Source: DASYKS01 sp035995205
Lineage (GTDB): Bacteria > Acidobacteriota > Thermoanaerobaculia > Multivoradales > UBA5704
Reading direction: 5' to 3'
Assembly: GCA_035995205.1 (NCBI GenBank)
Contig: DASYKS010000044.1
Span: forward strand, 118,733-182,732
Length of the DNA: 64,000 nt
This document shows, piece by piece, positions 44,171 through 53,695 of the stretch. The notes beneath the pieces were generated by a model. That model was not told the DNA's origin, did no database searches, and was given only the letters and a program-made list of their open reading frames with translations. Positions within the stretch are counted from its first letter, which is position 1. The number at the start of each line of letters is the position of its first letter. The translations under genes were made by a program, and so were the position numbers.

Positions 44171-44886
44171 GCGACGGCCCGAGCGGCGTGGGTGAAGGGG
44201 GCACCCCCGCGCCTCCGGCGGAAAAGCCGGCTTGGGAGCGGGACCCGGTCGTCCCGGAGTGGCGCGATGCGGACGACGATCCGCTCGCGGCGGCCCTGCG
44301 CGAGGCCTTGCCGGAAGCGATCCGTTCGGCCAAGACCTTTGCGGGCGACCTGACGCTCGACGTCGAGCGCGAGCGGCTGGCCGACGTGGCGCGGGAGCTG
44401 AAAACCGCGCATGGCTTCTCCCTGATCGTCGATCTGTGCGGCGCCGACTATCCCAACCGCGAGCCGCGGTTCGACGTCGTGGTCCACCTCGCGAGCCTGC
44501 CGCCCGAGCGGGCCTATCGGGTCGTGCGCCTCAAGGTGCAGACCGACGAGGCGACGCCGGTTCCGACGCTCACCGGCGTCTTCCGCGGCGCGAACTGGCC
44601 GGAGCGTGAGGTGTTCGACATGTTCGGCGTGCGCTTCGAGGGCCACCCGGACATGACGCGCATCCTCACCTGGGAGGGGTTCAACGGCCATCCGCTGCGC
44701 AAGGAGTTTCCGGTCGAGGGGATCGACACGGGCGCCGCGATCTACCCGGAGCACTACGGCGAAACGATGGGGCCGGTCGCCGGGACCGGCACCGGCTGGA
44801 AGCCGCCGAAGGTTGTTCCCATTTCTCCTGCCGGGCCTGCTGGCGACGGTACGGTTGAGGGGACGAAAGAGGGAGGGGCCGAATGA
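44167..44886 (+). CDS. nuoC: NADH-quinone oxidoreductase subunit C
   Basis: 239 residues from a GTG overlapping the nuoB stop. The 30-kDa subunit signature is clear: LKVQTDEATPVPTLTGVFRGANWPEREVFDMFGVRFEGHPDMTRIL, broken here at its core ANWPEREVFDMFG, followed by WEGFNGHPLRKEFP. A Pro/Ala-rich N-terminal tail of about 30 residues and a C-terminal tail after PEHYGETMG are longer than typical. Separate from NuoD, unlike the NuoCD fusion of E. coli. Confidence 0.95.
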   Translation: MSDGPSGVGEGGTPAPPAEKPAWERDPVVPEWRDADDDPLAAALREALPEAIRSAKTFAGDLTLDVERERLADVARELKTAHGFSLIVDLCGADYPNREPRFDVVVHLASLPPERAYRVVRLKVQTDEATPVPTLTGVFRGANWPEREVFDMFGVRFEGHPDMTRILTWEGFNGHPLRKEFPVEGIDTGAAIYPEHYGETMGPVAGTGTGWKPPKVVPISPAGPAGDGTVEGTKEGGAE

Positions 44887-46043
44887 GCGCGCCGAACGGT
44901 TCCCCCGAGCCGGGTTCGGATCGCCGGGTTGATCCCCTTTTCGAAGGCGAAGAGATGGAGCTGTCGTTCGGGCCGCAGCACCCGGCGACCCATGGCGTGC
45001 TGCGCCTGAACCTGAAGATCGAGGGCGAGCGGATCGTCGGCTGTTATCCGATCATCGGCTATCTCCATCGCGGCACCGAGAAGCTGTTCGAGCTGCACCC
45101 GTTCTTCCAGAACGTGCCGCACACCGACCGGATGGATTACGTTGCGGCGGCGACCAACAATCTGGCCTACGTGGGGGCGGTCGAGAAGCTGGTGGGGCTT
45201 ACCGTGCCGCCGCGGGCGCGCTACCTCCGGACGATCCTCGCCGAGCTGCAGCGGATCTCGTCGCACCTGGTTTGGCTCGCGACCCATGCGATCGACATCG
45301 GGGCGATGACCCCGTTCTTCTACTGCTTCCGCGAGCGGGAGCGGGTGCTCGACCTGTTCGAGCACTATTGCGGCGCGCGGCTCACCCTCAACTGCATGCG
45401 CCCCGGCGGCCTGCCGTTCGACCTGCCGGCCGGCTGGACCGACGCCTGCCGCCGGTTCTACGAGGACTTTCCCGCCAAGATCGACGAGTACGAAGGGCTG
45501 CTGACCGACAACCGGATTTGGAAGCGGCGGACGGTCGGCGTGGGCGTCCTGTCCCCCGAAGCGGCGCTCGACCTGGGCGTTACCGGGCCGATGTTGCGGG
45601 CGAGCGGCGTCGGTTTCGACCTGCGCAAGGTGCGCCCCTACGAGGCGTACGGCGAGGTCGAATTCGCGGTGCCGGTGACGAAGAACGGCGACACTTACGA
45701 TCGGTACCTGGTGCGGATCGCGGAGATGCGCGAGTCGACCAAGATCGTGCGCCAATGCCTTGAGCTGCTGCCGGCGACCGACGGCGGTCCGATCATGGCG
45801 AAGCGCCCTCGGGTGCTCAAAGGTCCGAAGGCCGAGGTCTACCACGGCATCGAAGGCCCGAAAGGGGAGATCGGTTTCTACATCGTGGGCGATGGCACGC
45901 CGAACCCCTATCGCTGCCACGTCCGGCCGCCTTCGTTCATGAACCTGCAGGCGCTGCCCGATCTGGCGAAGGGCCATCTGGTGGCCGACCTGGTGGCGCT
46001 GATCGGATCGACCGACATTGTGCTCGGCGAGGTCGATCGGTGA
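44883..46043 (+). CDS. nuoD: NADH-quinone oxidoreductase subunit D
   Basis: 386 residues, ATGA overlap with nuoC. The 49-kDa subunit lines the quinone pocket: FGPQHPATHGVLR near residue 22, GYLHRGTEKL, RMDYVAAATNN and GEIGFYIVGDGTPNPYRCHVR-type end (core EIGFYIVGDG). The C-terminus ends with the family's IGSTDIVLGEVDR. No nuoE, F or G follows; nuoH begins in the overlapping GTGA. Confidence 0.96.
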   Translation: MSAPNGSPEPGSDRRVDPLFEGEEMELSFGPQHPATHGVLRLNLKIEGERIVGCYPIIGYLHRGTEKLFELHPFFQNVPHTDRMDYVAAATNNLAYVGAVEKLVGLTVPPRARYLRTILAELQRISSHLVWLATHAIDIGAMTPFFYCFRERERVLDLFEHYCGARLTLNCMRPGGLPFDLPAGWTDACRRFYEDFPAKIDEYEGLLTDNRIWKRRTVGVGVLSPEAALDLGVTGPMLRASGVGFDLRKVRPYEAYGEVEFAVPVTKNGDTYDRYLVRIAEMRESTKIVRQCLELLPATDGGPIMAKRPRVLKGPKAEVYHGIEGPKGEIGFYIVGDGTPNPYRCHVRPPSFMNLQALPDLAKGHLVADLVALIGSTDIVLGEVDR

Positions 46044-47143
46044 TCCCCGGGGTCTCAGGGGTCGCCGCCGTTCTCCCTTTCGGGCTGGAAGCGCTACGCG
46101 CGGCGGCGGGGGACACGTTGTTCTATTACGCCCTGTCGCCCGCTTTGAAAATTCTCGCCCTGCTGTTCCTCGCGATTCTGCCGGTCATCACCTATCTGGT
46201 GCTCGCCGAGCGGAAGATTCTCGGATTCCTCCAGGTGCGCGTCGGTCCGAACCGGGTGGGGCCGTGGGGTCTGCTCCAGCCGATCGCGGACGTGATGAAG
46301 CTGCTGGTGAAGGAGGACACGATCCCCAGCCGCGCCGTGCGCTGGGCGTTCGTGCTCGCCCCTTGCCTGGTGGTGGCTCCCGCCCTGGTGATCTTCTCGG
46401 TCGTGCCGATCGGTCCGCCTTCCGCGACGCCCGGCGGGTTGTCCGGGTTCGTCACCGACATCGATACGGGGGTCCTGTTCGTGATCGCGGTAGCGACGAT
46501 CGGGGTCTACGGTCTGATCCTCGGCGGCTGGTCGTCGAACAACAAGTTTTCTTTGATGGGCGGCCTGCGCGCCGCGGCGCAGATGATCTCCTACGAGGTG
46601 CCGCAGGGGCTTGCGCTGGTGGGACCTTTGATGCTCGCGGGAACCATGTCCATGGTGGGGATCGTCGAGGCGCAACGCGACGCGCGGATCTGGTACGTCG
46701 TGCCGCAGCTCGTTTCGTTCTTCATCTACATGGTAGCCGGCGTGGCGGAGACCAACCGTAATCCGTTCGATCTGCCCGAGGCGGAGTCCGAGCTGGTCGC
46801 GGGGTTTCATACCGAATACAGCGGCATGCGCTTCGCGCTGTTCTTCCTCGGCGAGTACGCGAACATGATCGCGGTTTCCGCGGTGGCGACCACTTTGTTT
46901 CTGGGCGGCTGGCTGCGGCCGTTTCCGAGCGTCGCTTGGCTATCGCCGCTCGACGTAGTACCCGGGGCGATCTGGTTCGCACTCAAGGTGTTCGTCTTCC
47001 TGTTCGTCTACATCTGGTTCCGCGGCACGTTTCCGCGCTACCGCTTCGACCAGCTGATGGCGCTCGGTTGGAAATGGCTGCTGCCGCTCGCGCTCGCGAA
47101 CATTTTCGTGACCGCTCTCGTCAAGCTCTGGCTCGCGAGGTGA
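46040..47143 (+). CDS. nuoH: NADH-quinone oxidoreductase subunit H
   Basis: 367 residues from a GTG overlapping the nuoD stop. Eight or more membrane helices. Signatures: AERKILGFLQVRVGPNRVG, QPIADVMKLLVKED, AETNRNPFDLPEAESELVAGF and EYSGMRFALFFLGEY. It links the quinone site to the proton-pumping arm. Position directly after nuoD, where nuoEFG would often lie, is notable. Confidence 0.96.
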   Translation: MIPGVSGVAAVLPFGLEALRAAAGDTLFYYALSPALKILALLFLAILPVITYLVLAERKILGFLQVRVGPNRVGPWGLLQPIADVMKLLVKEDTIPSRAVRWAFVLAPCLVVAPALVIFSVVPIGPPSATPGGLSGFVTDIDTGVLFVIAVATIGVYGLILGGWSSNNKFSLMGGLRAAAQMISYEVPQGLALVGPLMLAGTMSMVGIVEAQRDARIWYVVPQLVSFFIYMVAGVAETNRNPFDLPEAESELVAGFHTEYSGMRFALFFLGEYANMIAVSAVATTLFLGGWLRPFPSVAWLSPLDVVPGAIWFALKVFVFLFVYIWFRGTFPRYRFDQLMALGWKWLLPLALANIFVTALVKLWLAR

Positions 47144-47148
47144 GACCG

Positions 47149-47631
47149 GTGAGCGCCTGGAAACGTTTTCTCGACCGGTTCCTGCTGCTCGATCTGTTTG
47201 CCGGGCTCGCGATCACCGGCCGCGCTCTCTTCCGCAAGAAAGAGACGGTGCAGTATCCGGAGGAGCGCCTGGCGCCCGCGCACCGGTTCCGCGGCATGTT
47301 CCGGCTCGACGAAGAACGGTGCATCAAGTGCAACCTGTGCGCGATCGATTGCCCGATCGACATCATTTACATCGATTGGCATCAGGAATTGAATCCGGCG
47401 ACGGGCAAGAAGGAAAAGAAACTCGATCGGTTCGACATCGATCTGCAACGCTGCATGTTCTGCGGCCTGTGCGAAGAGGGGTGCCCGACCGAGCCGAAGT
47501 CGATCTGGCTGACCACGAAGACGTATGAGCTCGCGACCTACGATCGCTGGCAGCATCTGTACGCGAACAAGGAGCAGCTCGAAGGATGGCAGGGCCGCCC
47601 GGCCTATACCGACGAGGAGATCGCGAAATGA
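47149..47631 (+). CDS. nuoI: NADH-quinone oxidoreductase subunit I
   Basis: 160 residues from the GTG at 47149. Two ferredoxin-type [4Fe-4S] motifs, CIKCNLCAIDCP (near residue 59) and CMFCGLCEEGCP (near 104), relay electrons to NuoB. N-terminal amphipathic helix as in the family. It overlaps nuoJ by four bases. Confidence 0.95.
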   Translation: MSAWKRFLDRFLLLDLFAGLAITGRALFRKKETVQYPEERLAPAHRFRGMFRLDEERCIKCNLCAIDCPIDIIYIDWHQELNPATGKKEKKLDRFDIDLQRCMFCGLCEEGCPTEPKSIWLTTKTYELATYDRWQHLYANKEQLEGWQGRPAYTDEEIAK

Positions 47632-48173
47632 GTTTTCTCGCGGGGTTTCTCCAGGAAAACGGCGCGGCGCTCCTGTTCTACCTTTTCGCGGGGCTGGCCC
47701 TCGCGGGCGCCGTCGGCGTGGTCACGTTCCGCAGCCCGATGAATGGCGCGCTATCGCTATTGGTGACCTTCCTCGCGGTGGCCGCTCTGTTCCTGCTGCG
47801 TCATGCGGGGTTCGTCGGCATCGTCCAGATTTTCGTTTACGGCGGCGGGATCATGGTGCTGTTCCTGTTCGTCATCATGCTGGTCAACCTGAACCGGCTC
47901 GAAGCATCGGAGAGGGTCTGGCGCCAGACGCCTTGGGCTCTGTTGCTCTCCTTGCTGTTCGCCGGAGTGGTTGGAGTCGTGGCCCGCGCGAACTGGGGGC
48001 AGGCTTCCGCGGGCTCGGCCGAGCGGCTGCGCACGTTGGGCGGCGAGGTCGTCGGCAACCCCCAGGCGCTCGCCGGGGATTTGTTCCGCAACTACCTTTT
48101 ACCGTTCGAGATCGCATCGCTTTTCCTGCTCGTCGCGATGGTCGGCGCGGTCGTGCTCGGGAGGCGCGAATGA
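47628..48173 (+). CDS. nuoJ: NADH-quinone oxidoreductase subunit J
   Basis: 181 residues with five membrane helices. The helix-3 motif IVQIFVYGGGIMVLFLFVIML is typical (core QIFVYGGGIMVLFLFVIM). Short in the C-terminal region but within range. ATGA overlaps on both sides (nuoI, nuoK). Confidence 0.93.
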   Translation: MSFLAGFLQENGAALLFYLFAGLALAGAVGVVTFRSPMNGALSLLVTFLAVAALFLLRHAGFVGIVQIFVYGGGIMVLFLFVIMLVNLNRLEASERVWRQTPWALLLSLLFAGVVGVVARANWGQASAGSAERLRTLGGEVVGNPQALAGDLFRNYLLPFEIASLFLLVAMVGAVVLGRRE

Positions 48174-48511
48174 ATCTCCCGAGCGGTTGGAGCCATTGGA
48201 GTGTTTGGAGCATTGGAACCGAGCACTATCTGGGCTTGAGCCTGCTGCTGTTCGGGATCGGCCTGTTCGGCGTGATCAACCGGCGCAACCTGATCACGAT
48301 TTTGATGTCGATCGAGCTGATGTTGAACGCGGTGAACTTGAATCTTGTGGCGTTTTCCTACCAGCGCGGCGATCTGACCGGCCAGGTGTTCACGGTGTTC
48401 ACGATCACCGTCGCGGCGGGAGAGGCGGCCGTCGGTCTTGGCATCCTGCTCGCGATGTTCCGCCTCCGCCAGACGACGCGGGTCGATACGGCGAGCGAGC
48501 TGGAAGGCTAG
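48170..48511 (+). CDS. nuoK: NADH-quinone oxidoreductase subunit K
   Basis: 113 residues, three helices, with LLFGIGLFGVINRRNLITIL and MSIELMLNAVNLNLVAF including the conserved proton-path Glu. The N-terminus is about 18 residues longer than usual and reads GWSHWSVWSIG, coded by a short TTGGAG-type repeat. The only start fitting the operon is the ATG overlapping the nuoJ stop. Confidence 0.94.
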   Translation: MNLPSGWSHWSVWSIGTEHYLGLSLLLFGIGLFGVINRRNLITILMSIELMLNAVNLNLVAFSYQRGDLTGQVFTVFTITVAAGEAAVGLGILLAMFRLRQTTRVDTASELEG

Positions 48512-48515
48512 AGAG

Positions 48516-50576
48516 ATGCGCGATCTCCTCTGGCTCGTGCCGCTGCTGCCGCTGCTCGGCGCGTTGGCGAACGGACTGCTCGTCGGGCGCCGTGCCTCGG
48601 AGAAGACGGTCTCTTGGATCGCCTGCGGCAGCTCGGGGGCCGCGGCGCTTCTTGGCGTAGGGGTGATCGCCAACTACCTGCGCTCCGGCTCGCCCCGTCC
48701 ATTCGCTCTTTCCCTTTGGGAATGGATGGCCCCGGGGGTTCTTCCCACCGCGAGAGGCCCGGTGAACCTTTCGATCGGTTTCGGCCTGTTGCTCGATCCG
48801 CTGTCGGTGGTCATGCTGTTCGTGGTCACGTTTGTCGGCTTTTGGATTCACCTCTACTCGGTGGGCTACATGGCCGGCGAGCCGGGGTTCCGCCGCTACT
48901 TCACCTACTTGAACCTGTTCCTGGTCGCAATGCTCGTGCTCGTCCTGGGCGACGGCTACGCCTCGATGTTTTTGGGTTGGGAGGGTGTCGGGCTCTGCTC
49001 CTACCTGGTGATCGGTTTCTATTTCGATCGGGAAAGCGCGGCCGACGCGGGGCGGAAGGCGTTCATCGTCAACCGGATCGGCGACTTCGCCCTGCTCGCG
49101 GGGCTGTTCGCTCTCGCCGGCCGGTTCGGCACGCTTCAATTCGCAGAACTCTCTTCCCACATCGCCGCTTCGGCGGATGCGTTGCGCGCCCCTTACGTGC
49201 TTGGCCTGTCGCTCGCCGGGTTCGTGGCGCTCTGCCTGTTTCTGGGCGCCACGGGCAAGAGCGCGCAGATCCCCCTCTACGTCTGGCTGCCCGACGCGAT
49301 GGCCGGGCCGACTCCCGTCTCGGCGTTGATCCATGCCGCGACGATGGTGACCGCCGGGGTCTATCTGGTGGTGCGATCCAACGCGATCTTCCAGCTCGCG
49401 CCGGAGATCTCCGCGCTGGTCGCTTGGGTAGGGGCGGCGACCGCCCTGCTCGCCGCGGGGTTCGCGCTGGTCCAGACGGATCTAAAAAAAGTGCTCGCCT
49501 ATTCGACCATCTCGCAGCTCGGTTACATGTTCCTTGCTGCGGGGCTCGGAGCGTATTCGGCGGCGATATTCCATCTCGCGACCCACGCGTTCTTCAAGGC
49601 GCTGTTGTTCCTTGCCGCGGGCGCGGTGATTCATGTGCTCGGGGGAGAGCAGGATCTGCGCCGGATGGGCGGGCTGTGGCGCCGATTGCCGACCACCGCG
49701 CGGACTTTCGGAGTCGGCGCTCTGGCGATCGCCGGGATCTTCCCGTTCGCCGGATTCTGGAGCAAGGATGCGATCCTTTCCGCCGCCGCGGCGAGCGGTA
49801 CCTCGGGGCATTGGGTTCTGTACGCGATCGGCCTGCTGACCGCGGGGCTCACATCGTTCTACATGTTCCGCGCCTTCGCGCTCGCGTTTCTCGGGCGCTT
49901 CCGCGGCGAGGCGAATATCGAGCATCACCTGCACGAAGCGCCTTGGACGATGGCTCTGCCGCTGGCCGTCCTCGCAGCCGGCGCGGTCGCGGCCGGTTGG
50001 CTGGGGATTCCGGAGGCGCTCGGCGGGGAGGATCGCTTCGGCCGGTTCCTGGAGCCGGTGATCGCGCGCGTCGCCTCACCCAAGGTTCCCGCGGAGCACA
50101 TGCTCTCCCACGCTGCCGAGATAGGTTTCATGACGCTGGCCACGATCGTCGCGGCGATCGCAATCCTTCTCGCGCTGCGCATCTATCGCGCCGGGCCGGA
50201 GCGGGGAGAAGCGATCGCCAAGCGCTTCCCACGGCTCCATGCGCTTCTGGTCCACAAAGCCTGGGTGGACGAGATCTACGACGCGACAATCGTGCGCGGC
50301 ACCTGGAGTCTCGCGCGTCTCGTCTCGCGGTTCGATGCCGGCGCGATCGACCGGGGCATGGTCGAAGGGGCGGGGCGTCTGACGGTCTTCAGCTCTTGGC
50401 TTTCCGGCCTCTTCGACCGGCACGTGATCGACGGGCTGGTCAACTTTTCCGGCTGGCTGCTCGACCGCTTCTCGCGCTCTTTGCGCCGGGTGCAGACGGG
50501 AGCGGTCTCCAACTACGCCTTTGCGCTCGCCTTGAGCGCGTTCGTTCTGGTGTGCCTCTACGCGGTGTGGCGGTAA
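48516..50576 (+). CDS. nuoL: NADH-quinone oxidoreductase subunit L
   Basis: 686 residues, an antiporter-like proton-pumping subunit with about 16 helices. Conserved GWEGVGLCSYLVIGFYFDR, then KSAQIPLYVWLPDAMAGPTP, SALIHAATMVTAGVYL and the long lateral-helix C-terminus ending ALSAFVLVCLYAVWR. Four bases after nuoK, ribosome site GCTAGAGAG. Confidence 0.96.
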   Translation: MRDLLWLVPLLPLLGALANGLLVGRRASEKTVSWIACGSSGAAALLGVGVIANYLRSGSPRPFALSLWEWMAPGVLPTARGPVNLSIGFGLLLDPLSVVMLFVVTFVGFWIHLYSVGYMAGEPGFRRYFTYLNLFLVAMLVLVLGDGYASMFLGWEGVGLCSYLVIGFYFDRESAADAGRKAFIVNRIGDFALLAGLFALAGRFGTLQFAELSSHIAASADALRAPYVLGLSLAGFVALCLFLGATGKSAQIPLYVWLPDAMAGPTPVSALIHAATMVTAGVYLVVRSNAIFQLAPEISALVAWVGAATALLAAGFALVQTDLKKVLAYSTISQLGYMFLAAGLGAYSAAIFHLATHAFFKALLFLAAGAVIHVLGGEQDLRRMGGLWRRLPTTARTFGVGALAIAGIFPFAGFWSKDAILSAAAASGTSGHWVLYAIGLLTAGLTSFYMFRAFALAFLGRFRGEANIEHHLHEAPWTMALPLAVLAAGAVAAGWLGIPEALGGEDRFGRFLEPVIARVASPKVPAEHMLSHAAEIGFMTLATIVAAIAILLALRIYRAGPERGEAIAKRFPRLHALLVHKAWVDEIYDATIVRGTWSLARLVSRFDAGAIDRGMVEGAGRLTVFSSWLSGLFDRHVIDGLVNFSGWLLDRFSRSLRRVQTGAVSNYAFALALSAFVLVCLYAVWR

Positions 50577-50604
50577 GGGTCGGTCAAGTTTTCGAGGGAG
50601 AGCC

Positions 50605-52143
50605 ATGTTCGACTGGGTACACGGAGTGCCAATCCTTTCGCTGATCTGCTTCCTCCCGCTGGTAGGGGCGCTGGTGGTGATCTTTGCCCTGCGCGATCCC
50701 GCGACGATCCGCCGTTTCGCGTTCGGGGTGGCGCTGGTCGATTTCCTGCTCTCGGTGCCGCTCTGGTTCGCATTCGATCGCGGAGGCGAGTTGTTTCAAT
50801 TCAAGGAGGGCGCCGACTGGATTCCCTCGATCGGCGTCCGCTACGAGCTGGGAATCGACGGCATCGCGCTGCTCCTCGTGTTGCTCACTACCCTTTTGGG
50901 TGCGCTCGCGTTTCTCTCGTCCTGGAGCGCGATCCGCGAACGGGAAAAGGAGTACTACACCTTCTTGCTGCTGCTCCAGACCGGTATGTTGGGCGTCTTC
51001 TGCGCGCTCGATTTCTTCCTGTTCTACGTATTCTGGGAGGTCATGCTGGTGCCGATGTATTTCCTGATCGGCATCTGGGGCGGGCCGCGACGGCTGTATG
51101 CCTCGATCAAGTTTTTCCTCTACACGCTGGTCGGCTCGGTGCTGATGCTGCTGGGCCTGCTCGCGCTCTACTTCTGGAACGGCCGGGGGCTGTTCGGTTG
51201 GACCGGCGCGGGAAATCCGCTGTCGTTTTCGATCGAACAGTTCCATCGCATCGGACCGTCGATTCCGGCCGACCTGCAGCTCTGGATCTTCCTTGCGCTG
51301 TTCGTCGGCTTTGCGATCAAGGTGCCGATGTTTCCGTTCCACACCTGGCTGCCGGACGCCCACGTCGAAGCGCCGACGGCCGGGTCCGTGATCCTCGCGG
51401 GCATTCTGCTCAAGATGGGGACCTACGGTTTCGTCCGCTTCTCTTTGCCGATCCTGCCCGATGCGACGCGGCGGTTGGTCCCGTGGATGATCGGTCTGTC
51501 GATCATCGCGATCCTCTACGGCGCGCTGTGCGCGATGGCGCAGCGCGACATGAAGAAGCTGGTCGCCTATTCGTCGGTCTCGCACCTGGGGTTCGTGACC
51601 TTGGGCATCTTCGCGCTGAACGGCCCGGGGCTTTCGGGCGGCGTGCTCCAGATGATCAATCACGGCTTGTCGACCGGCGCGCTGTTCCTGCTCATAGGCG
51701 TCCTCTACGAGCGGCGGCATACCCGGTTGATCGCGGATTACGGCGGCCTCTCCGCGGTCATGCCGCGCTACGCCACGATCTTCCTGATCATCACCCTCGC
51801 TTCGATCGGGGTGCCGGCGTTGAACGGCTTCGTCGGCGAGTTCACGATTCTGATCGGCGCCTTCGCCCAGAGCTGGGCCTGGGCGATCGCGGCGATGCTC
51901 GGCATCGTGCTCGGCGCGGCCTACATGCTCTGGATGTTCCAGCGGGTCTTCTTCGGTCCGGTCGGCCATGAAGAGAACCGGAAGCTCCCGGATCTGAATC
52001 GCCGCGAGTTGGTCTACCTGCTGCCGATCGTCCTGCTCTGCTTCTGGATCGGTCTCTATCCCAAGCCGTTCTTCCGGATTCTGGAGAAGCCGGTCGCCTA
52101 CCTGGTCGAGCGGGTGGCCGTTCCGGCTACCGAAGGACGCTGA
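50605..52143 (+). CDS. nuoM: NADH-quinone oxidoreductase subunit M
   Basis: 512 residues, antiporter-like. Key blocks: LGIDGIALLLVLLTT, FYVFWEVMLVPMYFLIG, KVPMFPFHTWLPDAHVEAPT and KKLVAYSSVSHLGFV. Ribosome site GAGGGAGAG before the ATG, 28 bases after nuoL. Normal length. Confidence 0.96.
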   Translation: MFDWVHGVPILSLICFLPLVGALVVIFALRDPATIRRFAFGVALVDFLLSVPLWFAFDRGGELFQFKEGADWIPSIGVRYELGIDGIALLLVLLTTLLGALAFLSSWSAIREREKEYYTFLLLLQTGMLGVFCALDFFLFYVFWEVMLVPMYFLIGIWGGPRRLYASIKFFLYTLVGSVLMLLGLLALYFWNGRGLFGWTGAGNPLSFSIEQFHRIGPSIPADLQLWIFLALFVGFAIKVPMFPFHTWLPDAHVEAPTAGSVILAGILLKMGTYGFVRFSLPILPDATRRLVPWMIGLSIIAILYGALCAMAQRDMKKLVAYSSVSHLGFVTLGIFALNGPGLSGGVLQMINHGLSTGALFLLIGVLYERRHTRLIADYGGLSAVMPRYATIFLIITLASIGVPALNGFVGEFTILIGAFAQSWAWAIAAMLGIVLGAAYMLWMFQRVFFGPVGHEENRKLPDLNRRELVYLLPIVLLCFWIGLYPKPFFRILEKPVAYLVERVAVPATEGR

Positions 52144-52146
52144 AGG

Positions 52147-53637
52147 ATGCCGATCGCCCCAACGATCTCACTGCACGATATCGTGCAGATCGGCCCGGAG
52201 CTGCTTCTGGCGGTCGCCGGTCTCCTGTTGTTGGTCGCCGGGGCGATCGGCAAGGGGCTCGAAGTCCGCGACGCGACGAAGGTGGCGGGCATCGCCTTGG
52301 GCCTTTCGACCGCGGTGCTGCTGGCGAGCCGTTGGAGCGGAGGCGAGGCGGAGCCGGCCCCGTTGTTCGGCGGCAGCCTCGTGCTCGACGGCTACGCGTT
52401 CTTCTGGCAGCTGTTGGCGCTTGCCTCGGTCGCGCTCGTCGTGCTGATGTCGTCGCGTGACCTGGATCGAATCGCCTCGCGCGCCTCGGAGTACTACGCC
52501 CTCCTGCTGATTGCGACCGCTGGTGCGATGTTGATGGTCGCGGCGCTCGATCTTCTGACGCTCTGGATCGCGCTCGAAACAATGGCGCTTTCAAGCTACA
52601 TCCTGGCCGGGATCTTCACCCACGAACGGCGCTCGAACGAGGCGGCGATCAAGTACTTCGTGCTCGGCGCGCTCTCCTCGGCGATCCTGCTCTACGGTAT
52701 CTCGCTTCTGTACGGGGCGACCGGCACCCTTATGCTTCCCGGTCTCGCCCAAGCGATGCCCGCCGCGCTCGCCAAGGGCAGCCGGATCGCGCCGCTCGGC
52801 GGTCTGTTGGTGGCGGCCGGGCTGTTCTTCAAGATCGCCGCGGCCCCTTTCCATTATTGGGTTCCGGACGTCTACGTCGGGGCGCCGACGCCGATCACGG
52901 CTTTTCTCGCGGGCGCCTCGAAGCTCGCCTCGTTCGCGGTGCTCGGCCGGGTGTTTCTCTACGCCTTCGGCGGCGTCCGGGTCGAGTGGCAGCCGGTGGT
53001 CGCGGGGATCGCCGCGGCGAGCATGATCTGGGGCAATTTGGGCGCGCTCACCCAAACCAACGTCAAGCGGCTGCTCGCCTACAGCTCGATCGCCCATGCC
53101 GGCTATCTGCTGATCGGGATTCTCGCCGCCTCCGAGACAGGACTCTGGGCCGCGATGTTCTATGCCGCGGCGTACGCGTTCATGACCATCGGGGCCTTCT
53201 CGGTCGTCGCCCTGCTGGAGCGAGGCGAATACGCGGGGCAGAGCTGCTCCGACTATGCAGGGCTCGGCCGCCGGAGGCCGTTTCTCGCGGCTTCGATGCT
53301 GGTGTTCCTGATCGGCCTCACCGGAATCCCGCCGACCGGCGGTTTCTTCGGCAAGGTGTTCCTGTTCGCCGCCGCCGTCCAGGCCGGTTGGACATGGGTC
53401 GCCATGGTCGGCGTCTTGACCAGCGCCGTCTCGCTCTATTTCTACTTCCGGATCGTGGTCTACATGTACTTTACGCCCGCCGCCGAGCCGGACGGCCGGG
53501 TTGCCGGGGAGGGGGGGGCGCCTTCCTTCGGGATCATGGCCGGCATCGGCCTGTGCGCGGTCGTAACGCTCGCGCTGGGCATCTTTCCCGGCCCGCTGAT
53601 CGCGTGGGTCGAACAGAGCCTGCTCGCCTTGCGATAA
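52147..53637 (+). CDS. nuoN: NADH-quinone oxidoreductase subunit N
   Basis: 496 residues, third antiporter-like subunit. Blocks: LWIALETMALSSYILAG, KYFVLGALSSAILLYG, AAAPFHYWVPDVYVGAPTPITAF and KRLLAYSSIAHAGYLLIG. Last gene of the operon, 3 bases after nuoM. No obvious terminator in the 58 bases before the ECF sigma gene, so read-through is possible. Confidence 0.96.
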   Translation: MPIAPTISLHDIVQIGPELLLAVAGLLLLVAGAIGKGLEVRDATKVAGIALGLSTAVLLASRWSGGEAEPAPLFGGSLVLDGYAFFWQLLALASVALVVLMSSRDLDRIASRASEYYALLLIATAGAMLMVAALDLLTLWIALETMALSSYILAGIFTHERRSNEAAIKYFVLGALSSAILLYGISLLYGATGTLMLPGLAQAMPAALAKGSRIAPLGGLLVAAGLFFKIAAAPFHYWVPDVYVGAPTPITAFLAGASKLASFAVLGRVFLYAFGGVRVEWQPVVAGIAAASMIWGNLGALTQTNVKRLLAYSSIAHAGYLLIGILAASETGLWAAMFYAAAYAFMTIGAFSVVALLERGEYAGQSCSDYAGLGRRRPFLAASMLVFLIGLTGIPPTGGFFGKVFLFAAAVQAGWTWVAMVGVLTSAVSLYFYFRIVVYMYFTPAAEPDGRVAGEGGAPSFGIMAGIGLCAVVTLALGIFPGPLIAWVEQSLLALR

Positions 53638-53695
53638 GCTCCCTCCCGAGGGCGCCCGAGTCGGTGGCGCCGGAATCGCGAGATCAGGTGCCGTA

